From JBAZYK01 sp964582265 (GTDB lineage Bacteria; Patescibacteriota; Gracilibacteria; UBA1369), in contig CAZOQT010000005.1 of assembly GCA_964582265.1 (NCBI GenBank), positions 1 to 50,554 on the forward strand: a DNA stretch of 50,554 bases, in the 5' to 3' direction. Within the stretch, counting starts at the first letter, position 1, and every line of letters begins with the position of its first letter. The notes beneath the pieces are model-generated. The model had not been told where the DNA came from. It ran no database searches and was given only the letters and a program-made list of their open reading frames with translations. This document shows, piece after piece, positions 16,497 to 24,703 of this stretch. Position numbers and translations under genes: made by a program.

Positions 16497-17117
16497 ATGG
16501 CAAAACCTCCAATTAACAAAAAAGGCAGAGCTCCAATGCATGAACAAAAAGAGTTCGAAGAAGAAGTAATACAAATTGATCGCGTAACTCGTGTAGTTAA
16601 AGGAGGTCGCAGACTTCGTTTCCGCGCTACTGTAGTAATTGGTAATAAAAAAGGTAAAGTTGGCGTAGGTATTGGCAAGTCAACTGAAGTTCAGGGAGCA
16701 ATCAAAAAAGCTATTGCTCAAGCCAAGAAGTCTTTGATTGAAGTTCCAATGATTGGACAAACCATTCCTCACCGAGTGGATATGAAATTCAAGAGCGCAA
16801 AATTAATTATTATGCCAGCTCGTCCAGGTACTGGAATTATTGCCGGAGGACCACTGCGCAAGGTAATTGAATTATCTGGTGTTAAAGATGTACTTAGTAA
16901 ATGTTTAGGCGCTAAGAATCGCTTGAATAACAGCCAAGCTGCTATCAATGCTCTTGCTGCGCTAAAAAGCATGCCATGGATCAAAAAGGCCGCTCCAGCA
17001 ACAGCAGCACATGCTGCTCCAGTTGTTGCTAAACCGGTTGCTCCTGTTGCAAAAGCTCCAGCTGAAGCTCCAAAGGCAAAAAAAGAAACTACCAACACTA
17101 AAGCTGCTAAAGCTTAA
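16497..17117 (+). CDS. rpsE: 30S ribosomal protein S5 with Ala/Pro tail
   Basis: S5 (uS5), a decoding-accuracy protein at the mRNA entry. Residues 18-165 hold the family core: IQIDRVTRVVKGGRRLRFRA, VGVGIGKSTEVQGAIKKA and ARPGTGIIAGGPLRKVIELSG. A tail of about 40 residues rich in Ala, Pro, Val and Lys follows, giving 206 residues. The next gene is rplO, not rpmD, so L30 is missing from its usual place. Confidence 0.98.
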   Translation: MAKPPINKKGRAPMHEQKEFEEEVIQIDRVTRVVKGGRRLRFRATVVIGNKKGKVGVGIGKSTEVQGAIKKAIAQAKKSLIEVPMIGQTIPHRVDMKFKSAKLIIMPARPGTGIIAGGPLRKVIELSGVKDVLSKCLGAKNRLNNSQAAINALAALKSMPWIKKAAPATAAHAAPVVAKPVAPVAKAPAEAPKAKKETTNTKAAKA

Positions 17118-17154
17118 GAGTCACATTATTTAATCAACTGTAACGCTCATCCCA

Positions 17155-17637
17155 ATGGACAAATTATTGAACTTAAAAAGCAAACCAGGTGCACGCAAAA
17201 AACGCAAGACTGTAGGACGTGGTAATGGATCCGGACACGGCACATATTCAACCAGAGGTGGCAAAGGTCAAACTGCTCGCACTGGTAGTGGCTACAAACC
17301 TGGGTTTGAAGGTGGTCAAACTCCACTTTATCGCAAGATGCCAAAACTTAAAGGTTTTAACAATATCAACCATATAAACTACCAACCGGTTAATGTTGAA
17401 AGCCTTAACATTTTTGATGACAACGAAGAAATCAATGTAGTTAAACTTTATGAAAAGAAACTGGTTAGCCGCAAAGACAAACCTGTAAAGGTTTTAGGCA
17501 ATGGCGAATTAACCAAAAAATTGACTGTTAAAGTAGATCGCGTTTCCGCTTCTGCAAAAGAAAAAATAGAAAAAGCAAAGGGCACAGTTCAAGAACTTAT
17601 GGCTAAAGAAAAAAAAGAGGCTGCAGAAACGAAATAA
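17155..17637 (+). CDS. rplO: 50S ribosomal protein L15
   Basis: L15 (uL15), a late-assembling protein. It is 160 residues. Its Gly/Arg-rich N-terminal extension is clear (GARKKRKTVGRGNGSGHGTY, then GGKGQTARTG and PGFEGGQTPLYRKMPKLKGF). The body is standard. A Lys/Glu tail ends the protein. It comes directly before secY, as usual. Confidence 0.97.
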   Translation: MDKLLNLKSKPGARKKRKTVGRGNGSGHGTYSTRGGKGQTARTGSGYKPGFEGGQTPLYRKMPKLKGFNNINHINYQPVNVESLNIFDDNEEINVVKLYEKKLVSRKDKPVKVLGNGELTKKLTVKVDRVSASAKEKIEKAKGTVQELMAKEKKEAAETK

Positions 17638-17698
17638 TCGGTAAACTTTAAAAAGTACTGATTTAAGTCATAAAACAAACTCTTAACTGCCCATTAAA

Positions 17699-18997
17699 AT
17701 GCTCAAGTACCTCCAACAAATCTGGAATTCTAAAGATCTACGTAAAAAGATCCTTTTTACTGTACTCATTCTGGTTACATTCCGTTTAATGGGACAAATT
17801 ACCATTCCGGGTGCTGACGTGAATGCTCTTCAGGCTATTTTCAACAAAAATCAGCTTTTAGGCATGTTCAGTTTATTAACTGGTGGTAGCGCGCATAACT
17901 TCTCCATCATTTTGATGGGGCTTTCTCCATATATTAATGCTTCCATCATCATCCAGCTTTTAACAGTTATTATTCCTAGACTGGAAAATATTTCCAAAGA
18001 AGGACAACAAGGACAAAGAAAGCTTAACCAATATACTCGCTGGTTGAGCTTACCACTTGCATTCCTACAGTCTTACGGCATGATTTTGATTTTGAACTCT
18101 CAATCCCCTGTTCCAATTTTACAAAATATATCTTCCCCAGCGGTAATTTTACCCGTTATGCTAACTGTAACAACTGGTACAGTGCTCTTAATGTGGTTAG
18201 CTGAACTTATTACTGAGTATGGCATTGGCAATGGTAGCTCCATGATCATCTTTGCCGGAATTATTGCTAGTATTCCAGAAACCATCGGACAAAGTTTAGC
18301 CTTATCTCAACAATCCTCAGATAAACTAATTCCATTTGTTATAATGATCTTAATTACCTTGGCTTTAACAATCACGGTAATTTTAGTAACAGAAGCACAA
18401 CGCAACATTCCAGTAAGTTATGCTGGACGCGGCGGACGTGGCGCAAATGAACATTCCAGTTTACCGATTCGCATCAATCAGGCAGGTATGGTTCCAATCA
18501 TCTTCGCAGTTTCTTTAATTACCTTCCCTGGAATTTTGGCTCAATTCTTCCAAAATTCAACTATCGGCTGGCTTAAAAATATGGCTAGTTTTATAGCTAC
18601 ATATTTTCAATCCAACAGCATTCCGTACGTAATTACATATTTCATTCTTGTAATTGCCTTTACTTTCTTCTATGTAGGCATCACTTTTAACCCAGAACAA
18701 GTAGCAGAAAATATTCAAAAACGCGGTGGATACATTCCGGGCATTAGACCAGGAAAACAAACAGCAGAATATCTTGCTGGCATTTCTAACCGTTTAAATT
18801 TGTTTGGTGGCCTATTTATAGCATTCATTGCTGTCTCTCCTATTGTGATTCAAATGATTTCCAGCCGTTTAAGTTTTGGCAGTGTACCAACTATCATCAC
18901 TGGCGCAGGACTTATTATTATAGTTGGCGTTGTACTTGAGGTTATTCGCTCAATTAACGCGCAACTGGTAATGCACGATTACAATAAGCTCTACTAA
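17699..18997 (+). CDS. secY: Protein translocase subunit SecY
   Basis: SecY, the channel of the Sec translocon. It is 432 residues with ten predicted transmembrane segments. ILFTVLILVTFRLMGQITIPG begins TM1. The LMGLSPYINASIIIQLL signature lies near residue 75. The cytoplasmic loop RNIPVSYAGRGGRG lies near residue 240. GYIPGIRPGKQTAEYL is the conserved C5 region. It precedes adk by two bases. Confidence 0.98.
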   Translation: MLKYLQQIWNSKDLRKKILFTVLILVTFRLMGQITIPGADVNALQAIFNKNQLLGMFSLLTGGSAHNFSIILMGLSPYINASIIIQLLTVIIPRLENISKEGQQGQRKLNQYTRWLSLPLAFLQSYGMILILNSQSPVPILQNISSPAVILPVMLTVTTGTVLLMWLAELITEYGIGNGSSMIIFAGIIASIPETIGQSLALSQQSSDKLIPFVIMILITLALTITVILVTEAQRNIPVSYAGRGGRGANEHSSLPIRINQAGMVPIIFAVSLITFPGILAQFFQNSTIGWLKNMASFIATYFQSNSIPYVITYFILVIAFTFFYVGITFNPEQVAENIQKRGGYIPGIRPGKQTAEYLAGISNRLNLFGGLFIAFIAVSPIVIQMISSRLSFGSVPTIITGAGLIIIVGVVLEVIRSINAQLVMHDYNKLY

Positions 18998-18999
18998 AA

Positions 19000-19635
19000 A
19001 TGGACATTGTTTTGTTTGGTATTCAGGGCTCCGGAAAAGGTACTTTAGGTAAAGCTCTTGCCGAAAAGTATAATTTGCAGATTTTTGAAACGGGGTCAGT
19101 ACTAAGAAAACTTTCCCAAGAAACTTCACCGTTGGCTCAAAAAGTAAAAAGCATTATTGAAGCTGGCCATTTGGTTCCTACCGAAGTGGTGATGGAAATC
19201 ATTGAAGATTTCATGAAAAACCTTAAACCTGGAATAAACGTTTTATTCGATGGCATCCCAAGAAAAATGGATCAGGCGGAAGCTTTTGATAAAATCATGC
19301 AAAAAAATAATCGTAATTTTGTTGGGTTACTGCTTGATATTTCTCAGGAAATAGCGATTCAAAGATTAACAACTCGTCGTCTTTGTAAAAATTGTAAGAC
19401 TGTTTATCCAGCTGCTTATTCAAACTCAAAATGTGAAAAATGCGAAGGAGAACTTATTACCAGAAGTGATGACAACCCGGAGAGTATAAAAACACGTTTA
19501 CAGGCATATTTCACCGAAACCATACCAGTCATTGATAAATATAAGAAAGAAGATAAAATGATCGTAGTGGACGGCACAAAAAGCATAGAAGAAGTTCAAA
19601 GTATTGCTTTTGAAGCACTCCAGGGAAAACTTTAA
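19000..19635 (+). CDS. adk: Adenylate kinase
   Basis: Adenylate kinase, which interconverts ATP+AMP and 2 ADP. It is 211 residues. The P-loop is FGIQGSGKGTLGKAL. The AMP-binding region includes ETGSVLR and FDGIPRKMDQAEAF, where the usual FPR is IPR. The LID is of the zinc type with CKNC and CEKC. The arginines of the LID segment (SDDNPESIKTRLQAY) are present. It has the typical position between secY and map. Confidence 0.96.
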   Translation: MDIVLFGIQGSGKGTLGKALAEKYNLQIFETGSVLRKLSQETSPLAQKVKSIIEAGHLVPTEVVMEIIEDFMKNLKPGINVLFDGIPRKMDQAEAFDKIMQKNNRNFVGLLLDISQEIAIQRLTTRRLCKNCKTVYPAAYSNSKCEKCEGELITRSDDNPESIKTRLQAYFTETIPVIDKYKKEDKMIVVDGTKSIEEVQSIAFEALQGKL

Positions 19636-19643
19636 TTTCACTT

Positions 19644-20420
19644 ATGAGAATTTGGAAAGAAGGCTCTCTTCGCATCGGCATTAAAGATGCAAGAGAAATT
19701 CAATTAATGCGTGAAGGTGGAAAAATTTTGGGGTCGATCTTACAGCAACTTAAGTCAATGATCGTACCTGGAATTACCCCATTGGAACTTGACCAAAAAG
19801 CGGCCGAATTGATGGCTATAAATAAAGTAAAACCATCATTTTTAGGTTATCATGGATATCCCAACGTGCTTTGCATTAATGTTAATAATGTAGTTGTACA
19901 TGGAATTCCAAATAAAACACCATTATGTGAAGGAGATATTGTGACGATTGATTGTGGGGTAATCCATGAAGATTTTCATACCGATGCCGCAATTCAAACA
20001 GGCGTAGGAGAAATTACTCCGGAACTTGCAAAATTTTTAAACACAGCAGAAAAAGCTTTATACAAAGCCATAGAAACAGTTAAGCCAGGAATAAGAATCA
20101 GAGCAATCAGTGGAGTCATTCAGGATATTGTGGAAAAAGGCGGTTACGGTGTTGTTAGGGATTTGATTGGTCATGGTATTGGCCACAAATTGCATGAGGA
20201 CCCACCGGTTCCAAATTTCCGTGACGAACATGGTCCAATGTTACAGGTAGGTATGACCATCGCGATTGAACCAATCATTTGCATGGGCAGTCATAAAGTT
20301 AAAACTTTGCGCGACGGTTGGACCATTGTAAGCGCAGACGGACGGCCAGCAACTCAGATCGAACACACTATTGTAGTAACCCCAAAAGGAGCCGAAATTT
20401 TGACCAAAAGCCAGGATTAA
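19644..20420 (+). CDS. map: Methionine aminopeptidase, type I
   Basis: Removes the N-terminal Met from new proteins. It is 258 residues. The five metal ligands can be placed: CGVIHEDFHTDAA supplies Asp (the TIDCGV Asp and FHTDAA Asp), GHGIGHKLHEDP supplies His, IEPI supplies Glu, and the Glu in QIEHTIVVT closes the set. It starts 8 bases after adk. An N-terminal extension of about 10 residues (MRIWKEGSLR) precedes the usual start of the fold. It is the last gene before a new promoter. Confidence 0.97.
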   Translation: MRIWKEGSLRIGIKDAREIQLMREGGKILGSILQQLKSMIVPGITPLELDQKAAELMAINKVKPSFLGYHGYPNVLCINVNNVVVHGIPNKTPLCEGDIVTIDCGVIHEDFHTDAAIQTGVGEITPELAKFLNTAEKALYKAIETVKPGIRIRAISGVIQDIVEKGGYGVVRDLIGHGIGHKLHEDPPVPNFRDEHGPMLQVGMTIAIEPIICMGSHKVKTLRDGWTIVSADGRPATQIEHTIVVTPKGAEILTKSQD

Positions 20421-20475
20421 AAAAATGCCAAGATTGGGCTTGCAGAAGCACCTTAAAAAGCCTCAAAAAAATCCC

Positions 20476-20504
20476 TTGCATTGTTAAAAAATGTCATGTA
20501 AAAT
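20476..20504 (+). promoter_or_regulatory. infA: Promoter of infA-rpmJ-alpha operon
   Basis: TTGCAT, a 17-base spacer and TAAAAT lie 62 bases before infA. The -35 context CTTGCATT is the same as in the tuf promoter. A 145-base gap separates map and infA, the expected break between the spc and alpha parts. Confidence 0.55.
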
Positions 20505-20565
20505 CCTAACGCTCTTTTGAAATTTTTTGGGCAAAAAACGTCTTAAATAAGCCTAATCCGTTCTT

Positions 20566-20874
20566 ATGGCAAAAGAGGTAATCGAACTACTGGGAGTAGT
20601 GGTTGAGGCGCTTCCAAACGCCACTTTCCGCGTTAAACTCCTGGATGAAAGATACCCAAATCATATCGTTCTCGCACATGTTTCCGGAAGAATGCGCATA
20701 AATTACATTCGCATTTTACCAGGCGACAAGGTCACTATTGAGCTGACTCCGTACGATCTGACCAAGGGCCGCATAATTTTTCGCCACAAAGAAGGCGCAA
20801 AGTTTGAAACAGCTGCGCCAGAACCAGTAGCGCCAGCCGCACCAGAACCGGCAAAAGAATCAGGGGAACAATAA
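20566..20874 (+). CDS. infA: Translation initiation factor IF-1
   Basis: IF-1, a 30S A-site binding OB-fold protein. The core 72 residues are typical: VIELLGVVVEALPNATFRVKL, HVSGRMRINYIRILPGDKVTIELTPYDLTKGRI. A Pro/Ala/Glu tail of about 25 residues brings it to 102. The tail is of the same kind seen on rpsS, rplV and rpsE in this window. Confidence 0.96.
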   Translation: MAKEVIELLGVVVEALPNATFRVKLLDERYPNHIVLAHVSGRMRINYIRILPGDKVTIELTPYDLTKGRIIFRHKEGAKFETAAPEPVAPAAPEPAKESGEQ

Positions 20875-20892
20875 TCTCGTTAACTTATAAAT

Positions 20893-21006
20893 ATGAAAGT
20901 TCGTTCATCAGTAAAGAAAATTTGTGATAAATGCAAAGTAATTCGCAGAAAAAATGTTGTTCGTGTAATTTGTATTACAAAAAAACATAAGCAGCGACAA
21001 GGTTAA
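20893..21006 (+). CDS. rpmJ: 50S ribosomal protein L36
   Basis: L36 (bL36), 37 residues, between infA and rpsM as usual. MKVRSSVKKICDKCKVIRR, then VVRVICITKKHKQRQG. Three zinc ligands are present as Cys (CDKC and VIC), and the family His follows in KKHKQRQG. It is too short for most ORF finders. Confidence 0.95.
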   Translation: MKVRSSVKKICDKCKVIRRKNVVRVICITKKHKQRQG

Positions 21007-21020
21007 TTGGGACGGGATCT

Positions 21021-21044
21021 TTAGGAGAAGCAGTGGGCACTCCT
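21021..21044 (+). promoter_or_regulatory. Small hairpin before rpsM
   Basis: AGGAG and CTCCT can pair across a 14-base loop within the 97-base gap between rpmJ and rpsM. In E. coli the S4-controlled leader lies at this position, but no clear pseudoknot can be drawn here. Confidence 0.25.
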
Positions 21045-21103
21045 CTATCTTCACTCCAATGTTATAAACATTTTCATACATCATTAATCATTAATCAAAA
21101 AAA

Positions 21104-21487
21104 ATGGCAACAGTAGCTCGTATCGCAGGTGTTACTCTCCCCCAACAAAAAAGAGTTGAAATCGGCTTAATGGCTATTTATGGAATTGGTAGAAATCTGA
21201 GCAATCAAATTTTAGAAGAGGCTAATGTAAACCCCGATACTCGAGTTAAGGATCTGACAGAAGAAGAAATCGGCCGTCTCCGTGAAATTATTTCTAAGCA
21301 GGCAACAGAAGGTGACCTTAGAAGAAAAATTCAATTAGATATCAAACGTCTTCAGGAAATTGGTTCTTACCGTGGCTTTCGCCATCGCAAGGGCTTGCCT
21401 GTTCGTGGTCAACGCACACGTTCTAATGCGCGCACAAGAAAAGGCAAGAAGAAGACAGTTGCAAACAAGAAGGTTGTTACTAAATAA
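21104..21487 (+). CDS. rpsM: 30S ribosomal protein S13
   Basis: S13 (uS13), a 30S head protein in the B1 bridges. It is 127 residues. ARIAGVTLPQQKRVEIGLMAIYGIG, then GSYRGFRHRKGLPVRGQRTRSNARTRKG is the family signature. The gap before the ATG has heptad-like CATTAAT repeats and an A-run, with no SD. Confidence 0.98.
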   Translation: MATVARIAGVTLPQQKRVEIGLMAIYGIGRNLSNQILEEANVNPDTRVKDLTEEEIGRLREIISKQATEGDLRRKIQLDIKRLQEIGSYRGFRHRKGLPVRGQRTRSNARTRKGKKKTVANKKVVTK

Positions 21488-21493
21488 TAAATA

Positions 21494-21530
21494 ATCATTA
21501 TTAATTACTAATTATTAATTACTAATTATC
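21494..21530 (+). repeat. Heptad spacer before rpsK
   Basis: Five 7-nt units (ATTATTA, ATTACTA, ATTATTA, ATTACTA, ATTATC) directly before the rpsK ATG. It is one of the longest copies. Confidence 0.8.
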
Positions 21531-22022
21531 ATGGCAGACGAGAAGACCATTGAAGCAAAATCCGAGGTAAAAGAAGAAATTAAAGCTTCAGAAGCAAAAG
21601 CGGAAAAAGCTGAAACCAAAAAGGCTGGAAAGGCTGTTAAGGTTGCAAAGGGCAAAAAGAAACCAAAGCGCCGCCTTTTACAAGAAGGAAAAGCTTATAT
21701 TCAAGCAAGTTACAATAACACTATTGTTACAATTACAGACATGAACGGTGAAGTTATTGCTTGGAGCAGCGCCGGTTCAAATGGATTTAAGGGCGCTAAA
21801 AAGGCCACTCCTTACGCAGCTCAGATTTCTGCAGAAAACGCTGTAACTAAGGCTAAAGTTTATGGCTTGGAAAAAGTTCACGTCTTCATTAAGGGTGTTG
21901 GTACAGGTCGCGAACAATCAATCCGTGGTTTACAGGCAGGTGGAGTAAATATTGAATCAATTACCGATTTAACACCAATCCCACACAATGGTTGCCGTCC
22001 ACGCAAATCAAGAAGAGTGTAA
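21531..22022 (+). CDS. rpsK: 30S ribosomal protein S11
   Basis: S11 (uS11), on the 30S platform. It is 163 residues. A Lys/Glu/Ala-rich extension of about 45 residues precedes the usual start. The core has AYIQASYNNTIVTITDMNG, WSSAGSNGFKGAKKATPYAAQ and the C-terminal signature DLTPIPHNGCRPRKSRRV. The extension is unusual for S11 but has the composition of the other r-protein tails here. Confidence 0.98.
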   Translation: MADEKTIEAKSEVKEEIKASEAKAEKAETKKAGKAVKVAKGKKKPKRRLLQEGKAYIQASYNNTIVTITDMNGEVIAWSSAGSNGFKGAKKATPYAAQISAENAVTKAKVYGLEKVHVFIKGVGTGREQSIRGLQAGGVNIESITDLTPIPHNGCRPRKSRRV

Positions 22023-22050
22023 ATTTAAAGTTCCCAGGGTGGAACACAAA

Positions 22051-22085
22051 CAATTGCTAATTATTAATTACTAATTACTAACTAA
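22051..22085 (+). repeat. Heptad spacer before rpsD
   Basis: ATTATTA and ATTACTA units in exact register, then ATTACTAACTAA, end two bases before the rpsD ATG. Confidence 0.8.
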
Positions 22086-22087
22086 AC

Positions 22088-22699
22088 ATGTCACGTTATA
22101 CAGGTCCCAAATGCCGTTTATGCCGCCGCGAAGGAGTTTCCCTATGTGGAAAGGAAAAATGCGCAATTAAAAAGAAGAACTATATTCCAGGTATGCACGG
22201 CCCAAAAGGCAGCTTTGCAAAGAAATCTGAATATGCTCGTCAATTACGTGAAAAGCAAAAATTGAAGAGACTTTTTGGTATTACTGAACGCCAACTTTCA
22301 AACTATTTTGAAAAAGCTGGTAAGATGAAGGACATCACTGGTGATGCACTTTTAAAACTACTTGAATATCGTTTAGACAACGTGATTTATCGTTCAGGCA
22401 TTGCTAAAACCAGAAATCAGGCACGTCAAATGGTTAATCACGGACTTTTTAAAGTTAATAACATAAAGATTAATATCCCTTCCCTTCAGATGAAGGTTGG
22501 TGATAAATTTGAAGCAATTGCCCGTATTAAAAAATCAAAGCTTTTCGCAGATCTCGAAAAGCAAAAATATGCTCCAGCAAAATGGCTGAAGGTTGATTAT
22601 AAAACCTTGAATGGAGAAGTAACTCGTCCTATTGAAAAGGAAGAGCTCGAAAGTATCATTCAGAGCAACTTGATCGTTGAGTATTACTCAAAAGCTTAG
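22088..22699 (+). CDS. rpsD: 30S ribosomal protein S4 (zinc form)
   Basis: S4 (uS4), a primary 16S binder and alpha-operon repressor in E. coli. It is 203 residues. It has the four-Cys N-terminal zinc site (CRLCRREGVSLCGKEKC), EYARQLREKQKLKRLFGI, and an S4 RNA-binding domain LEYRLDNVIYRSGIAKTRNQ with ARQMVNHGLF. The stop codon lies inside a perfect 10-bp inverted repeat. Confidence 0.98.
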   Translation: MSRYTGPKCRLCRREGVSLCGKEKCAIKKKNYIPGMHGPKGSFAKKSEYARQLREKQKLKRLFGITERQLSNYFEKAGKMKDITGDALLKLLEYRLDNVIYRSGIAKTRNQARQMVNHGLFKVNNIKINIPSLQMKVGDKFEAIARIKKSKLFADLEKQKYAPAKWLKVDYKTLNGEVTRPIEKEELESIIQSNLIVEYYSKA

Positions 22700-22717
22700 T
22701 CTAAGCTCTTAGACTAA
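22696..22717. promoter_or_regulatory. Perfect 10-bp hairpin at the end of rpsD
   Basis: TTAGTCTAAG and CTTAGACTAA with a CT loop. It includes the rpsD stop codon. It lacks a T-run, so it is probably a processing site or S4-controlled element rather than a terminator. A second small GC hairpin (CCGC-TGAG-GCGG, 22742-22753) follows. Confidence 0.5.
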
Positions 22718-22784
22718 ATTAAGCTATAGCAATTATTCCCCCGCTGAGGCGGTGTGGAAAATAACCCCTAACCCCCTTTCTAGA

Positions 22785-23762
22785 ATGCATCAGATTCAAG
22801 AAGAAATCGGCATCCCAAAGATTAAAACTGAGAGAATCAGTAATAATCATGCCATTTTCACGGTTAGTCCTTTACCTCCAGGATATGGAATGACCATTGG
22901 TAATTCTTTCCGCCGTGTACTTTTGTCTTCTTTACCAGGTGCAAGTGTAACTGGAATTAAGATCGATGGCGTTAGTCACGAATATTCCACAATCAAGGGT
23001 GTTAAAGAAAGTGTTTTGGATTTAACTTTGAATTTGAAACTTCTTCAAATCAAAAAAACATCAAAAGAAGCTTCAACTTGCACACTTCACGTTACAAAAG
23101 AAGGTCCAGTTTACGCAAAAGACATTAAGTGTCCAAGCGACATCGAAATTCTAAACGGCGATCTATACCTTACTACCCTTGAAAAAGGCGCAAAATTAAA
23201 CATGGAGTTACGCGTTGAAAAAGGTGTTGGCTACATTCCTGCTCATTTACGCCAAAAAGAAGAAGGTGTTGATCCTGGAATGATTATTCTTGATGCTATT
23301 TATTCTCCTGTTAAGAAGGTACGTTACGATGTAGAAGCTACTCGCGTAGGCCAAATGACTAACCTGGATAAGCTCACAATGGAAGTACTCACAGATGGTT
23401 CAATTACTCCAGAAGATGCAGTTAAATTTGCTTCTAACATTCTTCAATCTTACTTCAACCTCTTCAATCAGGAAAACGCAATGGTTGAGGCTGATTACAT
23501 GTCAGATTTCAAAAAGATCGTAGAAAAAGAAAAAGCTGAAGAAAAGAACAAACCAGCTCAAGAAAGCTACACACCAATTGAAATTCTCGGTTTTTCTCCA
23601 CGCACTTTGAATGCTTTGATCAACGGAGGAATCGGTTCAATCGAACAATTATCAAAATGCACTGAAAGTAAATTGACTAATCTCCGTGGTTTTGGTAAAA
23701 AGGCACTCACTGAGGTAAAAAATGCACTTAAGGCCAAGAACCTAACGTTATCAGAAGAATAA
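22785..23762 (+). CDS. rpoA: RNA polymerase alpha subunit
   Basis: RpoA, the alpha subunit (assembly platform and C-terminal DNA/regulator binding domain). I take the ATG at 22785 (MHQIQEEIGIPKI), giving 325 residues; a GTG at 22752 would add an unnatural Pro-rich start. The N-terminal domain has PLPPGYGMTIGNSFRRVLLSSLPGA and a GYIPAHLRQ segment. The C-terminal domain has the helix-hairpin-helix core LGFSPRTLNALINGGIGSIEQL and LRGFGKKALTEVKNAL. Confidence 0.98.
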   Translation: MHQIQEEIGIPKIKTERISNNHAIFTVSPLPPGYGMTIGNSFRRVLLSSLPGASVTGIKIDGVSHEYSTIKGVKESVLDLTLNLKLLQIKKTSKEASTCTLHVTKEGPVYAKDIKCPSDIEILNGDLYLTTLEKGAKLNMELRVEKGVGYIPAHLRQKEEGVDPGMIILDAIYSPVKKVRYDVEATRVGQMTNLDKLTMEVLTDGSITPEDAVKFASNILQSYFNLFNQENAMVEADYMSDFKKIVEKEKAEEKNKPAQESYTPIEILGFSPRTLNALINGGIGSIEQLSKCTESKLTNLRGFGKKALTEVKNALKAKNLTLSEE

Positions 23763-23782
23763 TTCTAAAAGAGCAAGCCACC

Positions 23783-23813
23783 ATACTAATTATTAATTAC
23801 TAATTACTAACTA
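23783..23813 (+). repeat. Heptad spacer before rplQ
   Basis: ATACTAA, TTATTAA, TTACTAA, TTACTAA and CTAA end two bases before the GTG start. The same sequence recurs almost exactly before rplM. Confidence 0.8.
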
Positions 23814-23815
23814 AA

Positions 23816-24169
23816 GTGAGACATCAGAATACTAAATCCAAGCTCAGCCGACCACGAGATGCACGTCGTCTACTCCTCGGCAACCTGGCAACATCTCTCA
23901 TCATTCATGAGAAAATCCAGACTACCAAAGCTAAAGCAAAAGCTGTGCAACCACTCGTTGATCGCCTGATTTCTGTAGCTAAAACAAAGGAAAAGACTCT
24001 TGCTATTCGTGAACTAAATCGCGTTTTACACAGCGAACTTAGTGCCAAAAAAGTTATGGAAGAACTAACAAAACGTTACGCAGAAAGAACAAGTGGTTTT
24101 ACCAGAGTTATTCCAATTAAATTCCGTGCAGGAGATGCAGCTTTGCTAGTTCAAATAGAACTGGTGTAA
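23816..24169 (+). CDS. rplQ: 50S ribosomal protein L17
   Basis: L17 (bL17), at the exit site. It is 117 residues from a GTG start. RHQNTKSKLSRPRDARRLLL, LIIHEKIQTTKAKAKAVQPLVDRLI and RYAERTSGFTRVIPIKFRAGDAA are typical. Confidence 0.97.
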   Translation: MRHQNTKSKLSRPRDARRLLLGNLATSLIIHEKIQTTKAKAKAVQPLVDRLISVAKTKEKTLAIRELNRVLHSELSAKKVMEELTKRYAERTSGFTRVIPIKFRAGDAALLVQIELV

Positions 24170-24192
24170 AGAAAACGCCCACAGGGCACCAT

Positions 24193-24225
24193 CATTACTA
24201 ATTATTAATTACTAATTACTAACTA
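24193..24225 (+). repeat. Heptad spacer before rplM
   Basis: ATTACTA, ATTATTA, ATTACTA and ATTACTAACTAA end directly before the GTG start. It is a near copy of the rplQ spacer. Confidence 0.8.
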
Positions 24226-24227
24226 AA

Positions 24228-24659
24228 GTGAAAACGTACTCCCCAAAACTAGAAGACATACAGCGCCAATGGTTTGTTGCTGATGTAAAAGGTAAGACTC
24301 TTGGAAAAGTTGCTACCAAAGTCGCTAATATCTTAAGAGGCAAAAACAAAGCAATGTTTTCTCCTCACCTTGATTGTGGCGATTTTGTAATTATTTTGAA
24401 CGCCAAAGAAATCCGTTTAACTGGTACAAAATCAACTTCAAAGCTTTATCATCATCACACACGCTACGGAAACGGTTTACGCACAACAACTCCTGCTGAA
24501 CTTATCCGCACTGGAAAACCTGAAGATATTCTTTTCCACGCTGTAGCTGGTATGATTCCTCAATCAAAACTCAAAAAAGATATTTTGAAGAAACTCAAGA
24601 TTTTTGGTGGCACAGAGCACAAACATACAGCACAAGAGCCAAAAACTTTGGAACTATAA
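24228..24659 (+). CDS. rplM: 50S ribosomal protein L13
   Basis: L13 (uL13), an early assembly protein. It is 143 residues from a GTG start. RQWFVADVKGKTLGKVATKVA, LRGKNKAMFSPHLDCGDFVI, TGTKSTSKLYHHHTRYGNGL and VAGMIPQSKLKKDILKKLKI are typical. It is paired with rpsI as in most bacteria, here joined to the alpha operon. Confidence 0.98.
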   Translation: MKTYSPKLEDIQRQWFVADVKGKTLGKVATKVANILRGKNKAMFSPHLDCGDFVIILNAKEIRLTGTKSTSKLYHHHTRYGNGLRTTTPAELIRTGKPEDILFHAVAGMIPQSKLKKDILKKLKIFGGTEHKHTAQEPKTLEL

Positions 24660-24665
24660 AGCGCA

Positions 24666-24697
24666 ACTACTAATTATTAATTATTAATTACTAATTG
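24666..24697 (+). repeat. Heptad spacer before rpsI
   Basis: ACTACTA, ATTATTA, ATTATTA, ATTACTA and ATTG in exact register, ending just before the rpsI start. Confidence 0.8.
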
Positions 24698-24703
24698 AAG
24701 AAA

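Noticed and set aside
22752..22784. GTG start for rpoA
   Set aside because: Adds WKITPNPLSR, not seen in RpoA, and lies over a GC hairpin. The ATG at 22785 fits the family start.
8791..24697. Heptad spacers as a CRISPR array or a mobile element
   Set aside because: They are 20-37 bases long, always in gaps between genes, with no unique spacers between copies, no transposase and no terminal repeats.
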